A DNA stretch of 64,000 nt from Herbidospora galbida (lineage in GTDB: Bacteria; Actinomycetota; Actinomycetes; Streptosporangiales; Streptosporangiaceae), in NCBI RefSeq assembly GCF_005233835.1, contig NZ_SZQA01000006.1:182846-246845 (forward strand). Reading direction: 5' to 3'. Both the position numbers and the translations under genes were made by a program. This document shows, in pieces, positions 19,080 through 26,982 of this stretch (its first letter is position 1; each line of letters begins with the position of its first letter). The notes under the pieces were generated by a model, which was not told the origin of the DNA, did no database searches, and saw only the letters and a list, made by a program, of their open reading frames with translations.

Positions 19080-19110
19080 AGTCTGCGTGCTGGACCGCGC
19101 TCCAGGTCAA
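19080..19110 (-). promoter_or_regulatory. MerR-type promoter with 19-bp spacer in front of the aldo/keto reductase
   Basis: On the minus strand TTGACC (19110-19105) and CAGACT (19085-19080) are 19 bp apart. The overlong spacer holds the dyad CTGGA-N6-TCCAG (19090-19105). A 19-20 bp spacer filled by a dyad is the hallmark of promoters activated by MerR-family regulators through DNA untwisting. The predicted transcription start is about 15-20 bases before the ATG. The regulator is not in the window. Confidence 0.65.
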
Positions 19111-19244
19111 GCGGTACATCACGACAAATACGGAAATGTCGGGACGGGCAATTCCCGGAACTCCAACGTATTCGTCACAGGAAGACAACCTTTCCCCTAT
19201 TCACGGCATCCTGTGGCGTGTTCCCTCGTCATTTCGGAGTGCCA

Positions 19245-19613
19245 ATGCCCCGCGTCGCCGTCGCAATTTCCGTCATATTAGTCATGTCGGGCCTGGGGTT
19301 ATACGTCCTGTTTTGGGCAGATAACCGGACACCATGCGAAGCCGCCGTCGAAATCGTCGCCCAAGTTCAGGAGATTGATCCGAAAAGTCCGAATCTCGCC
19401 GCCACGCTCACCGTTATCGACGGTCTGGTGGCCGGCCGCCTCGACGACGTCTCGGATCGCGCGAACCCCGTGCTCACCGCCGATCTGACGCGTCTGCGCT
19501 CGGCGCTGCGGGGGGTCACCGTCGAGGATTTGAGCGATCCGACCAGCGAAGTCCGCGAGGCGATGACGAACGTCCTCTCATGTCAGAACGTCGGCGCTTT
19601 TCCTGCGCAATAG
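19245..19613 (+). CDS. Small membrane-anchored or secreted protein of unknown function, with two TTA codons
   Basis: The 122-residue protein has one N-terminal hydrophobic segment (AVAISVILVMSGLGLYVLF, about 5-23) and an extracytoplasmic helical remainder with two Cys (about 32 and 115). ATG 19245 is chosen because GGAG at 19236-19239 is five bases upstream and the membrane segment follows at once. The frame stays open far upstream, but that part is only the shadow of the aldo/keto reductase. Base composition is clearly AT-richer than neighbouring genes (ATA, ATT, TTT codons), and codons 12 and 19 are the rare leucine codon TTA. Both fit recent acquisition or bldA-type translational control. 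No family is recognised. It precedes the collagen-like gene by 128 bases. Confidence 0.65.
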   Translation: MPRVAVAISVILVMSGLGLYVLFWADNRTPCEAAVEIVAQVQEIDPKSPNLAATLTVIDGLVAGRLDDVSDRANPVLTADLTRLRSALRGVTVEDLSDPTSEVREAMTNVLSCQNVGAFPAQ

Positions 19614-19681
19614 AAAGTCGTTTACGTTAGTTAGCTATGTCCAGCTTTTCGCTTTTTGGTGCACCGGGCACCCTACTCAGC

Positions 19682-19709
19682 ATTACGGAATCAATTCAGA
19701 TGCCGTAAT
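19682..19709. promoter_or_regulatory. Inverted repeat upstream of the collagen-like gene
   Basis: ATTACGG (19682-19688) and CCGTAAT (19703-19709) form a perfect 7-bp inverted repeat with a 14-base spacer, ending 32 bases before the ATG at 19742. Arm centres are 21 bp apart (two helical turns), as expected for an operator bound by a dimer. It could also be a weak stem in the mRNA leader. No regulator is assigned. Confidence 0.4.
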
Positions 19710-19741
19710 TCGGATGCACGTACCAAAGAGCATGGACTGAC

Positions 19742-21877
19742 ATGACTTTTCAGGATAAAGGGCGCGAGTTCGGTCGTCGCGCCGTCCGCGGCGCCAAGGC
19801 GCTCGCCGTCGCTGTGGCGGCGAGCAGCCTGGTTCTCACCGGTGCCACCGGCGTCAGCGCCAGCAGCTCGGCCGTCGCCGGCGCGAGCATGCTGAGCGAC
19901 AACATCGGCGCGATCGGCTGGAAGTTCAACGAGAAGCGGCCGCTGAAGCGCGTCAAGATCAAGGTGATCAAGCGCTTCCGCCACCACCACCACCGTCACC
20001 ACCGCTTCTTCCACCGTCACCACCGCCAGCACTTCGTCCACCGCTCCCACCACCACTGTGACCACGGGCACCACGGTCACCACGGCTGGGACGGCGACCA
20101 CGGCCACCACGGCGGCTGGGACGACGAGGGCTGGGGCGCTACCGGTGGCTGGGGCGGCGACGGCGACTGGGGCCACGGCCACCACGACCGCTGCAACCAC
20201 CACCACCACGTGCACGAGCGGCACCACCACCGCCGCGACCACCACCGCTTCGAAGAGCACCACAAGCACCACAAGAAGAAGCACCGCCACCACCACGAAG
20301 AGGAAGAGCACCACGGCCACCACGACCACGGCCACCACGACCACGGCGACCACGGTCACCACGACCGCGGCCACCACGGCCACCACGACCGCGGCTGGGA
20401 CGACAACAACGACCGCGGCTGGGACGACAACAACGACCAGGGCGGCTGGGACAACAACGACCAGGGCGGCTGGGACAACCAGCAGCAGGGCGGCTGGGAC
20501 AACCAGCAGGGCGGCTGGGACAACCAGCAGCAGCCGCAGCAGCCGCAGGTCGCCACGCCGCAGGGTCCGCAGGGTGAGCAGGGCGCTCAGGTGCCCGGCG
20601 CGCAGCAGGGGGCCCAAAACCCTAACGTGCCCGTCAACTCAACGGCCCCCATGCGGGCACAGAGTGTGGCGGGGTGGCACGACGACCCGCGTTGGAAGAA
20701 GCCCATCATCATCCGTGGCCCGCGTGGTCCGATGGGCCCGCGTGGCCCGATGGGACCGCGTGGCCCCTTCGGACCTCAGGGACCGCAGGGACCGCAGGGA
20801 CCGGCGGGCGGCCCTGCTGGGCCGCAGGGACCCCAGGGCCCCGCGGGCCCGGCTGGACCCCAGGGCCCCGCGGGGACTGGCACCCAGGGCCCGGCTGGCC
20901 CCGAAGGCCCGGCTGGACCCCAGGGTCCGGTCGGTCCCCAGGGTCCGATCGGTAGCACGGGTCTGATCGGCCCGGTTGGTCCGGTCGGCCCCGCGGGTGC
21001 GCCTGGCACGCCCGGTGCGCAGGGCCCGGCGGGTCCTGTGGGCCCGGCAGGCCCCGCGGGTGGGCTCGGCCCGGTGGGCCCGGCTGGACCCGTGGGTCCG
21101 GCCGGCCCGGAGGGTGGCATCGGCCCGGTTGGACCGCAGGGTCCGGCGGGTACGCCCGGTGCGACCGGCCCGGCCGGTCCGGCGGGCGTCCAGGGTCCGG
21201 TTGGACCCGCGGGTCCGGGTGGTCCGGCGGGTACGCCCGGTGCGGTCGGCCCGGTTGGCCCGGCCGGCCCTGTCGGCCCTGTCGGCCCGGTTGGTCCGGC
21301 GGGTGCCCCGGGTCTGGTTGGTCCGGAGGGGCCGACCGGCCCGGCCGGTCCGACGGGCGCCCAGGGCCCGGCTGGGCCCGTGGGTCCGGTTGGTCCGGCG
21401 GGTACGCCCGGTGCCACTGGTGCGACCGGTGCGACTGGTGCGACCGGTCCTGCCGGTCCTGCCGGTCCGGCCGGCCCGGTGGGTCCGCAGGGTCCGCCTG
21501 GACCTGGCGCGGGAACGTCTGTGTCGCTGTCTCCGCTCCTGCTGGACACCCTGCAGGTCTCGGTCCGGCCCAACGGCGAGACGTGGATTCGCGACCCGCG
21601 GACGACGCCGATGTGGCACAACCTGTCCACGCTGCTCGGCTACCCGGCCGATGTGCAGTCGGTATCGTCCGAGATCATCATCGATCTCGCGGGGGTTCCG
21701 TCCCTGCACGTCTCGGTTCAGACCACCTCCGGTGGCATCCACCGGACGGTCTGCCAGGTGGGTGTGCCCATTCCCGGCGGCTTCCTGGCCCCGGGCCAGC
21801 TGCTCGGTCCGGCGGCCTACCCGAACAACTGCACCGACTGGGTCAACCAGACGCCTCCGTTCCGCGTGGCCACCTGA
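19742..21877 (+). CDS. Secreted histidine-rich, collagen-like (Gly-X-Y) protein
   Basis: The 711-residue protein has five zones. Residues 1-40 look like a signal peptide with an RR pair and probable cleavage after VSA (40). Residues about 79-218 are extremely His-rich (about 58 His in 140 residues, with Arg, Asp, Glu, Lys and two Cys), a likely metal-binding zone. Residues 218-270 carry short GGWDNQQ / RGWDDNND repeats. Residues about 327-588 are collagen-like: roughly 85 Gly-X-Y triplets, mostly GPA, GPQ, GPV and GPT, with an early break at GPAGGPAG. Residues 594-711 are a globular C-terminal domain with two Cys (TVCQVG and NNCTDW), perhaps a trimerisation head. A surface or extracellular structural role is inferred; no homologue with this combination is recognised. 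AAAGAG lies 11 bases upstream of the ATG, so initiation may be weak. Two hairpins follow the stop. Confidence 0.88.
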   Translation: MTFQDKGREFGRRAVRGAKALAVAVAASSLVLTGATGVSASSSAVAGASMLSDNIGAIGWKFNEKRPLKRVKIKVIKRFRHHHHRHHRFFHRHHRQHFVHRSHHHCDHGHHGHHGWDGDHGHHGGWDDEGWGATGGWGGDGDWGHGHHDRCNHHHHVHERHHHRRDHHRFEEHHKHHKKKHRHHHEEEEHHGHHDHGHHDHGDHGHHDRGHHGHHDRGWDDNNDRGWDDNNDQGGWDNNDQGGWDNQQQGGWDNQQGGWDNQQQPQQPQVATPQGPQGEQGAQVPGAQQGAQNPNVPVNSTAPMRAQSVAGWHDDPRWKKPIIIRGPRGPMGPRGPMGPRGPFGPQGPQGPQGPAGGPAGPQGPQGPAGPAGPQGPAGTGTQGPAGPEGPAGPQGPVGPQGPIGSTGLIGPVGPVGPAGAPGTPGAQGPAGPVGPAGPAGGLGPVGPAGPVGPAGPEGGIGPVGPQGPAGTPGATGPAGPAGVQGPVGPAGPGGPAGTPGAVGPVGPAGPVGPVGPVGPAGAPGLVGPEGPTGPAGPTGAQGPAGPVGPVGPAGTPGATGATGATGATGPAGPAGPAGPVGPQGPPGPGAGTSVSLSPLLLDTLQVSVRPNGETWIRDPRTTPMWHNLSTLLGYPADVQSVSSEIIIDLAGVPSLHVSVQTTSGGIHRTVCQVGVPIPGGFLAPGQLLGPAAYPNNCTDWVNQTPPFRVAT

Positions 21878-21913
21878 GTCTCCGACTCGGGCTCCATGAG
21901 AGCTGACGGCTGA

Positions 21914-21950
21914 GCGAGCCGCGGGCGGCCGAAGGCCGACCGTGGCTCGC
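21914..21950 (+). terminator. Hairpin after the collagen-like gene
   Basis: GCGAGCC (21914-21920) pairs with GGCTCGC (21944-21950), and an inner GGCC-GAA-GGCC hairpin (21927-21937) sits in the loop. It starts 37 bases after the stop codon. There is no T-run, as is common for high-GC actinobacterial terminators. Confidence 0.5.
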
Positions 21951-21979
21951 GCTGGGAATCTGCCTCCAGTGGCAGTCAG

Positions 21980-22013
21980 AGGGCCGCGTATCCCTTAGGG
22001 GATGCGCGGCCCT
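21980..22013 (+). terminator. Strong terminator hairpin between the collagen-like gene and the MFS gene
   Basis: GGGCCGCGTATCCC (21981-21994) pairs with GGGATGCGCGGCCC (21999-22012) through 14 positions with one G-T wobble and a four-base TTAG loop, followed by TTCT. Together with the previous hairpin it isolates the collagen-like gene from the genes downstream. Confidence 0.75.
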
Positions 22014-22075
22014 TCTGCGTACCCGGAACCTTCCACTAACATCGGGTGATTTCTGTCGCCTTCGGGGGGTTTCGG

Positions 22076-23269
22076 GTGTCTTACACGGCTACGCGCTGGG
22101 CCTGCTACACCGGCTACGTCACCCAGGCCATCGTCAACAACCTGGCCCCCCTGCTGTTCATCGTGTTCCAGACCGCCTACGGGCTGCCGCTGGAAATGCT
22201 CGGACGTCTGGTGCTGCTCAACTTCGGCGCCCAGCTGCTGACCGACATCATCGCCGTGCGCTACGTCGACCGGCTCGGCTACCGGGGGCCGCTCGTGCTG
22301 GCTCATGTGATGTCGGCGGCCGGGCTGGTGCTGCTCGCGGTGGCGCCGTTCGTCGCGCCGACGCCGTACATCGGGCTGTGCGTCGCGGTGGTCGTCTACG
22401 CCATCGGCGGCGGGCTGCTGGAGGTGCTGGTCAGCCCGGTCGTGGACGCGCTGCCCGCGCCGCAGGAGGGCAAGGCGGCGGCGATGAGCCTGCTGCACTC
22501 GTTCTACTGCTGGGGGCAGGTGGCGGTGGTCGCCGGGTCGACCCTGCTGCTGGCCGGGATCGGCCGCGAGGCCTGGTACGTGCTGCCGCTGATCTGGGCG
22601 CTGGTGCCGCTGGCGAACCTGGTCGCGTTCCTGCGGGTGCCGATGCCCGAGACCGTGCCCGACGCGCACCGGACCTCGCTCATCTCGCTGTTCCGCACGC
22701 CCGCGTTCATCGCGGCGATGGTGCTGATGCTGGCGGCGGGCGCCTCGGAGCTGACGATGTCGCAGTGGTCGTCGCTGTTCGCCGAAGAAGGGCTCGGGGC
22801 GTCGAAGGTCTGGGGCGACCTGGCCGGGCCGTGCCTGTTCGCGGTGCTGATGGGCATCGGGCGCATCGTCTACGGACTGTTCGGGGAGAAGATCCCCCTG
22901 GTGCCGGCGATGGTCTTCTCGGGCGCCCTGGCGACGCTCTGCTACCTGCTCGCCAGCCTGTCGTCCAACCCCGTGCTGGCCTTCGCGGGCTGCGCCCTGT
23001 GCGGGTTCGCGGTGAGCCTCCTGTGGCCCGGCACCTTCAGCCTCGCGTCGGCCCGGTTCCCCCTCGGCGGGGCGGCGATGTTCGGGGTGCTGGCGGTCTT
23101 CGGCGACCTCGGCGCGGCGGTCGGACCGTGGACCACGGGGGCCGTCGCCGACGCGACCGGGGGTGGGCTGAGCACCGGGCTCCTGGCCGGAATCGCCTTC
23201 CCGGTGCTGGTCGTCGTGGTGTCTCTCGCGTACGGCGCCATGGCTCACAAGTCGGTTCAGCGCATGTGA
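22076..23269 (+). CDS. MFS permease, 12 membrane segments, substrate unknown
   Basis: The 397-residue polytopic protein has the MFS pattern of two six-helix halves with a central loop near MPETVPDAHRTSL. The overall look (GGLLEVLVSPVVDALP; LHSFYCWGQ) resembles the fucose-permease-like branch of MFS sugar carriers, so a sugar substrate is possible; this is inference. GTG 22076 is preferred to an in-frame GTG at 22046 because GGGGGG lies just upstream and helix 1 follows directly. It stands before the arabinose operon but is separated from it by the operator region at 23307-23383. Confidence 0.82.
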   Translation: MSYTATRWACYTGYVTQAIVNNLAPLLFIVFQTAYGLPLEMLGRLVLLNFGAQLLTDIIAVRYVDRLGYRGPLVLAHVMSAAGLVLLAVAPFVAPTPYIGLCVAVVVYAIGGGLLEVLVSPVVDALPAPQEGKAAAMSLLHSFYCWGQVAVVAGSTLLLAGIGREAWYVLPLIWALVPLANLVAFLRVPMPETVPDAHRTSLISLFRTPAFIAAMVLMLAAGASELTMSQWSSLFAEEGLGASKVWGDLAGPCLFAVLMGIGRIVYGLFGEKIPLVPAMVFSGALATLCYLLASLSSNPVLAFAGCALCGFAVSLLWPGTFSLASARFPLGGAAMFGVLAVFGDLGAAVGPWTTGAVADATGGGLSTGLLAGIAFPVLVVVVSLAYGAMAHKSVQRM

Positions 23270-23306
23270 CCGTACCGTGACGAGGCGGACTCTTGACGCT
23301 CGTCTA

Positions 23307-23320
23307 TGTTAGCGCTCACA
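23307..23320. promoter_or_regulatory. LacI-type operator 1 of the arabinose operon
   Basis: TGTTAGCGCTCACA is an imperfect palindrome around the CG-centred core AGCGCT, typical of LacI/GalR-family operators. It is the exact reverse complement of the second site at 23370-23383, with centres 63 bp apart. TTGACG (23293-23298) lies just upstream, but no convincing -10 at normal spacing was found. Confidence 0.7.
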
Positions 23321-23369
23321 GTCGACACGGCAGACCAAGCTTCACTCTGATTCCCGGCCGGGCAAATTG

Positions 23370-23383
23370 TGTGAGCGCTAACA
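23370..23383. promoter_or_regulatory. LacI-type operator 2 of the arabinose operon
   Basis: TGTGAGCGCTAACA, the exact reverse complement of the site at 23307-23320, ends six bases before the GGAAGGG ribosome-binding site of the binding-protein gene. The 63-bp centre distance is six helical turns at 10.5 bp, so a dimer of dimers could loop the promoter. No LacI-family gene is in the window. Confidence 0.7.
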
Positions 23384-23403
23384 AATACGGAAGGGACTTG
23401 GCC

Positions 23404-24393
23404 TTGTTCAAGAAGATCATGGCTCTGGTGGCGGTCGGCGTGCTCGCGACCGCGTGCGGCAGTGGCGGCGAAACGACGGCCGAAGGCGGCGCTCCCGCCA
23501 GCGGTGGCGGCGACTCGACGATCACCATGGGCTTCGCCCAGGTGGGCGCCGAGAGTGGCTGGCGTACCGCCAACACCAAGTCGGTGCAGGAGTCGGCCAA
23601 GGCGGCCGGGATCGACCTCAAGTTCTCCGACGCGCAGCAGAAGCAGGAGAACCAGATCAAGGCGATCCGTTCGTACATCCAGCAGAAGGTCGACGTCATC
23701 GCCTTCTCGCCGGTGGTCGAGTCGGGCTGGGACACGGTCCTCCAGGAGGCCAAGGCGGCCAACATCCCGGTCATCCTGACCGACCGCGCCGTCGACTCCC
23801 CCGACAAGACGCTGTACAAGACCTTCCTCGGGTCCGACTTCGTCGAAGAGGGCAAGAAGGCCGGCCAGTGGCTGGTCGAGCAGTACGCCTCCGAGACCGG
23901 CGACGTGAACATCGTCGAACTCCAGGGCACCACCGGCTCGGCCCCCGCCAACGACCGCAAGGCCGGTTTCGCCGAGGTCATCGGCGCCGACCCCAAGTTC
24001 AAGGTGATCGCCTCCCAGAGCGGCGACTTCACCCGCGCCAAGGGCAAGGAGGTCATGGACGCCTTCCTGAAGGCCAACCCGGACATCGACGTGCTCTACG
24101 CGCACAACGACGACATGGGCCTGGGCGCCATCGAGGCGATCGAGGGCGCGGGCAAGGTGCCCGGCAAGGACATCAAGATCATCACGGTCGACGCCGTCAA
24201 GGACGGCATGCAGGCGCTCGCCGACGGAAAGATCAACTACATCGTCGAGTGTTCCCCGCTGCTCGGCCCGCAGCTGATGGACCTGGCCAAGAAGGTCCTC
24301 GCCGGTGAGACCGTACCCGACCGGGTCGTCACCGAGGAGACCACCTTCACCCAGGAGCAGGCCAAGCAGGCCCTGCCGACCCGCCAGTACTAG
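23404..24393 (+). CDS. Sugar ABC transporter substrate-binding lipoprotein (YtfQ/RbsB type), probably for arabinose
   Basis: The 329-residue periplasmic-binding-protein-family lipoprotein captures sugar outside the membrane for the ABC importer encoded next. It starts with a basic n-region and lipobox LATAC (lipidated Cys at about 18). The body is a type 1 sugar-binding fold with the YtfQ-like motifs MGFAQVGAESGWRTANT, QENQIKAIRSYIQQ and YAHNDDMGLGAIEAIE. TTG 23404 is chosen because GGAAGGG lies eight bases upstream and the lipoprotein signal then has the right length; an ATG at 23419 would remove the basic n-region. Gene order points to L-arabinose or an arabinose-containing sugar. A hairpin after the stop probably favours expression of this gene over the rest. 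Confidence 0.9.
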   Translation: MFKKIMALVAVGVLATACGSGGETTAEGGAPASGGGDSTITMGFAQVGAESGWRTANTKSVQESAKAAGIDLKFSDAQQKQENQIKAIRSYIQQKVDVIAFSPVVESGWDTVLQEAKAANIPVILTDRAVDSPDKTLYKTFLGSDFVEEGKKAGQWLVEQYASETGDVNIVELQGTTGSAPANDRKAGFAEVIGADPKFKVIASQSGDFTRAKGKEVMDAFLKANPDIDVLYAHNDDMGLGAIEAIEGAGKVPGKDIKIITVDAVKDGMQALADGKINYIVECSPLLGPQLMDLAKKVLAGETVPDRVVTEETTFTQEQAKQALPTRQY

Positions 24394-24399
24394 GAGCCG

Positions 24400-24436
24400 G
24401 GGGCCGTCCCGCCCTGAGATCGGGGCGGCCCCTTTT
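24400..24436 (+). terminator. Attenuating hairpin between the binding-protein and ATPase genes
   Basis: GGGGCCGTCCCG (24400-24411) pairs with CGGGGCGGCCCC (24421-24432) through 12 positions with one wobble, with a nine-base loop and then TTTT. Partial termination or 3'-end protection here is a common way to make more binding protein than transporter. Confidence 0.7.
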
Positions 24437-24454
24437 CCAATCGAAGGAATGCGC

Positions 24455-25954
24455 ATGGCTGAAGCGATCCTGCGGATGACCGGGATCGGCAAGGAGTTCC
24501 CGGGTGTCCGGGCCCTGGACGGCGTGGACTTCCGGCTGCTGCCCGGCGAGGTGCACGCCCTCATGGGCGAGAACGGGGCCGGGAAGTCGACCCTCATCAA
24601 GGTCCTGACCGGGGTCTACTCGATCGACAGCGGAGAGATCGAGCTGGCCGGTGACCGAGTGGCCTTCGCCGGCCCGCTGGAGGCCCAGAAGGCCGGAATC
24701 AGCACGGTCTACCAAGAGGTCAACCTCTGCCGGAACCTGTCGGTCGCCGAGAACGTCTTCATCGGCCGCGAACCCCGGAAGTTCGGCCGCATCAAATGGG
24801 GCGAGATGCGGCGCCGGACGACCGCCCTGCTCAGGCAGCTCGACCTGCCGATCGACGTCTCCAAGCCGCTGAGCCACTACTCGCTGGCGATCCAGCAGAT
24901 GGTGGCCATCGCCAGGGCCATCGACATCGACGCCCGGGTGCTGATCCTCGACGAGCCGACCTCCTCCCTCGACGCCGGCGAGGTCGCGCAGCTCTTCCGG
25001 GTGATGCGCCGCCTGAAGGAGCAGGGCATCGCGATCCTGTTCGTGTCGCACTTCCTCGACCAGATCTACGAGATCGCCGACCGCATGACGATCCTGCGCA
25101 ACGGCCGTCTCGTCGGCGAGTACGTCACCGCCGAACTCCCCCAGGTCGAACTGGTCGGCAAGATGATCGGCCGCGAGCTGGCCGAGCTGGAACGCCTCGA
25201 CGAACGGCCCCCCGCCCGCACCTCCGACCCGCTCGTGGAGGCCACCGATCTCGGCGGCCGGGTGGCGCCCTTCTCGCTGACCATCCACGAGGGCGAGGTC
25301 GTGGGCCTGGCCGGGCTGCTCGGCTCGGGCCGCACCGAGATCGCCCGGCTGCTGTTCGGCGCCGACCACGCCGCGTCCGGCACCCTGCGCATCGGCGGCG
25401 ACCAGGTCACCCTGCGCACCCCGCGCGGCGCGATGGCCCGGGGGGTGGCGTTCTGCTCGGAGAACCGGCGCGAAGAGGGCCTGGTCCCGGAGCTGACCGT
25501 ACGGGAGAACCTCATCCTGGCACTGCAGGCCCGGCGCGGCTGGAGCCGCCCGGTGCCCCGCAAGAAGCAGGACGAGCTGGTCGCCAAGTACATCAAGGCG
25601 CTGAACATCCGCCCGGACAACCCGGAGATGCTCATCAGGAACCTGTCCGGCGGCAACCAGCAGAAGGTGCTGCTGGCCCGCTGGCTCATCCTCGAACCGC
25701 GCCTGCTCATCCTCGACGAACCCACCCGGGGCATCGACGTCGGCGCCAAGGCCGAGATCCAGAAGCTGGTCGTCGAGCTCTCCGACGGCGGCATGGCGGT
25801 CCTGTTCATCTCCGCCGAACTCGACGAGGTGCTGCGCCTCAGCCACAAGGTCGCCGTGCTCCGCGACCGGCGGCTGGTCGCCGAGCTGCCCAACGACGAC
25901 ACCCTGACGACGGACGTGCTCATGGAGACCATCGCGAGCGGGGGAGCCAAATGA
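24455..25954 (+). CDS. Sugar ABC transporter ATP-binding protein with two ATPase domains (CUT2)
   Basis: The 499-residue cytoplasmic ATPase drives the arabinose-type importer. The N-terminal domain has Walker A GENGAGKST (about 36-44) and Walker B LILDEPTSSLD. The C-terminal domain has the degenerate P-loop GLLGSGRTEI, an intact signature LSGGNQQK and LILDEPTRGIDVGAK. This one-active, one-degenerate pattern is typical of RbsA/XylG/AraG proteins. ATG 24455 is preferred to an in-frame ATG at 24449 because AAGGA (24444-24448) is then six bases away. It overlaps the first permease gene by ATGA. Confidence 0.95.
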   Translation: MAEAILRMTGIGKEFPGVRALDGVDFRLLPGEVHALMGENGAGKSTLIKVLTGVYSIDSGEIELAGDRVAFAGPLEAQKAGISTVYQEVNLCRNLSVAENVFIGREPRKFGRIKWGEMRRRTTALLRQLDLPIDVSKPLSHYSLAIQQMVAIARAIDIDARVLILDEPTSSLDAGEVAQLFRVMRRLKEQGIAILFVSHFLDQIYEIADRMTILRNGRLVGEYVTAELPQVELVGKMIGRELAELERLDERPPARTSDPLVEATDLGGRVAPFSLTIHEGEVVGLAGLLGSGRTEIARLLFGADHAASGTLRIGGDQVTLRTPRGAMARGVAFCSENRREEGLVPELTVRENLILALQARRGWSRPVPRKKQDELVAKYIKALNIRPDNPEMLIRNLSGGNQQKVLLARWLILEPRLLILDEPTRGIDVGAKAEIQKLVVELSDGGMAVLFISAELDEVLRLSHKVAVLRDRRLVAELPNDDTLTTDVLMETIASGGAK

Positions 25955-26982
25955 AGCGCCTCGCCTGGCCGGCGGGCATACTGGCCGCCCTCCTCCTGGT
26001 CAACCTGATCTTCACCGACCACTTCTTCCAGATCGAGATCAAGGACGGCCACCTCTACGGCAGCCTGATCGACATCTTCCGCTTCGGCGCCCCGCTCATC
26101 CTGGTGGCGCTCGGCATGACGCTGGTCATCGCGACCCGGGGCATCGACCTGTCGGTCGGCTCGGTGGTGGCGATCACCGGCGCGATGGCCTGTCTGGAGA
26201 TCAGCACCCTCTCGTCGCAGGACTCGATCGGCGGCGTCCTGGGCGCCATCGGCATCGCGCTCGGGCTGGCCGTCGCGCTCGGCGTCGGCAACGGCTTCCT
26301 CGTCGCCATCGTCGGCATTCAGCCGATCATCGCGACGCTGATCCTGATGGTCGCCGGGCGCGGCCTGGCCCAGCTCATCACCGACGGCCAGATCATCACG
26401 ATCAACAGCGACCCCTACAAGCTCATCGGCGGCGGCTACTGGCTGACCCTGCCGTTCAGCATCATCATCGTGGCCGTCGTGCTCGCGCTGATGGCGTTCG
26501 TCACCCGGCGGCTGGCCCTCGGCCTGCTGATCGAGTCGGTCGGCGGCAACGCCGAGGCGAGCCGCCTGTCGGGCATCCGGTCCCACGGCCTGCTGATCGT
26601 CGTGTACGCCTTCTGCGCCCTCTGCGCCGGCGTCGCCGGCCTGATGATCAGCTCCAACGTGTCCAGCGCCGACGGCAACAACGCCGGCCTGTGGATCGAA
26701 CTCGACGCCATCCTCGCCGTCGTCATCGGCGGCACCTCGCTGGCCGGCGGCCGGTTCTCCCTCGGCGGCACGGTCCTGGGCGCCCTCATCATCCAGACCC
26801 TGACCACGACGATCTACTCCATCGGCGTGCCGCCGGAGACGACGCTGCTGTTCAAGGCGCTCGTCGTGACGATCGTCTGCCTGCTCCAGTCGCCGGCGTT
26901 CCGGGCCAAGGTCTTCCGATCCCGTAGAAAACCGGCCCCGCCGACGGTGCCCGCCGGGGAGAAAGTGACGGTCCGCACGTGA
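25951..26982 (+). CDS. Sugar ABC transporter permease 1 (RbsC/YtfT type)
   Basis: The 343-residue membrane permease of the CUT2 class shows about ten hydrophobic segments and the family motif ATRGIDLSVGSVVAITGA near residues 61-78, plus GGTSLAGGRFSLGGTVLGA near the C-terminal third. It forms the channel together with the next permease. The ATG at 25951 overlaps the ATPase stop (ATGA) and its stop overlaps the next GTG, so it is translationally coupled on both sides. Confidence 0.93.
   Translation: MKRLAWPAGILAALLLVNLIFTDHFFQIEIKDGHLYGSLIDIFRFGAPLILVALGMTLVIATRGIDLSVGSVVAITGAMACLEISTLSSQDSIGGVLGAIGIALGLAVALGVGNGFLVAIVGIQPIIATLILMVAGRGLAQLITDGQIITINSDPYKLIGGGYWLTLPFSIIIVAVVLALMAFVTRRLALGLLIESVGGNAEASRLSGIRSHGLLIVVYAFCALCAGVAGLMISSNVSSADGNNAGLWIELDAILAVVIGGTSLAGGRFSLGGTVLGALIIQTLTTTIYSIGVPPETTLLFKALVVTIVCLLQSPAFRAKVFRSRRKPAPPTVPAGEKVTVRT

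Noticed and set aside
19691..20617. Minus-strand frame of Val/Ala runs opposite the His-rich zone, and the Thr-rich plus frame at 20058-20966
   Set aside because: Mechanical translations of the CAC/GGC-type repeats in other frames; they lack signal peptide and domain structure.
20639..21742. Minus-strand Arg/Thr/Gly repeats and Gly-Pro repeats opposite the collagen-like zone
   Set aside because: Gly-X-Y codons read backwards also give Pro-rich triplets; only the plus frame has signal peptide, collagen zone and a globular end.
23293..23298. TTGACG as the -35 box of the arabinose operon
   Set aside because: No acceptable -10 lies 16-19 bp downstream; TATGTT is only six bases away. Noted but not called as a promoter.
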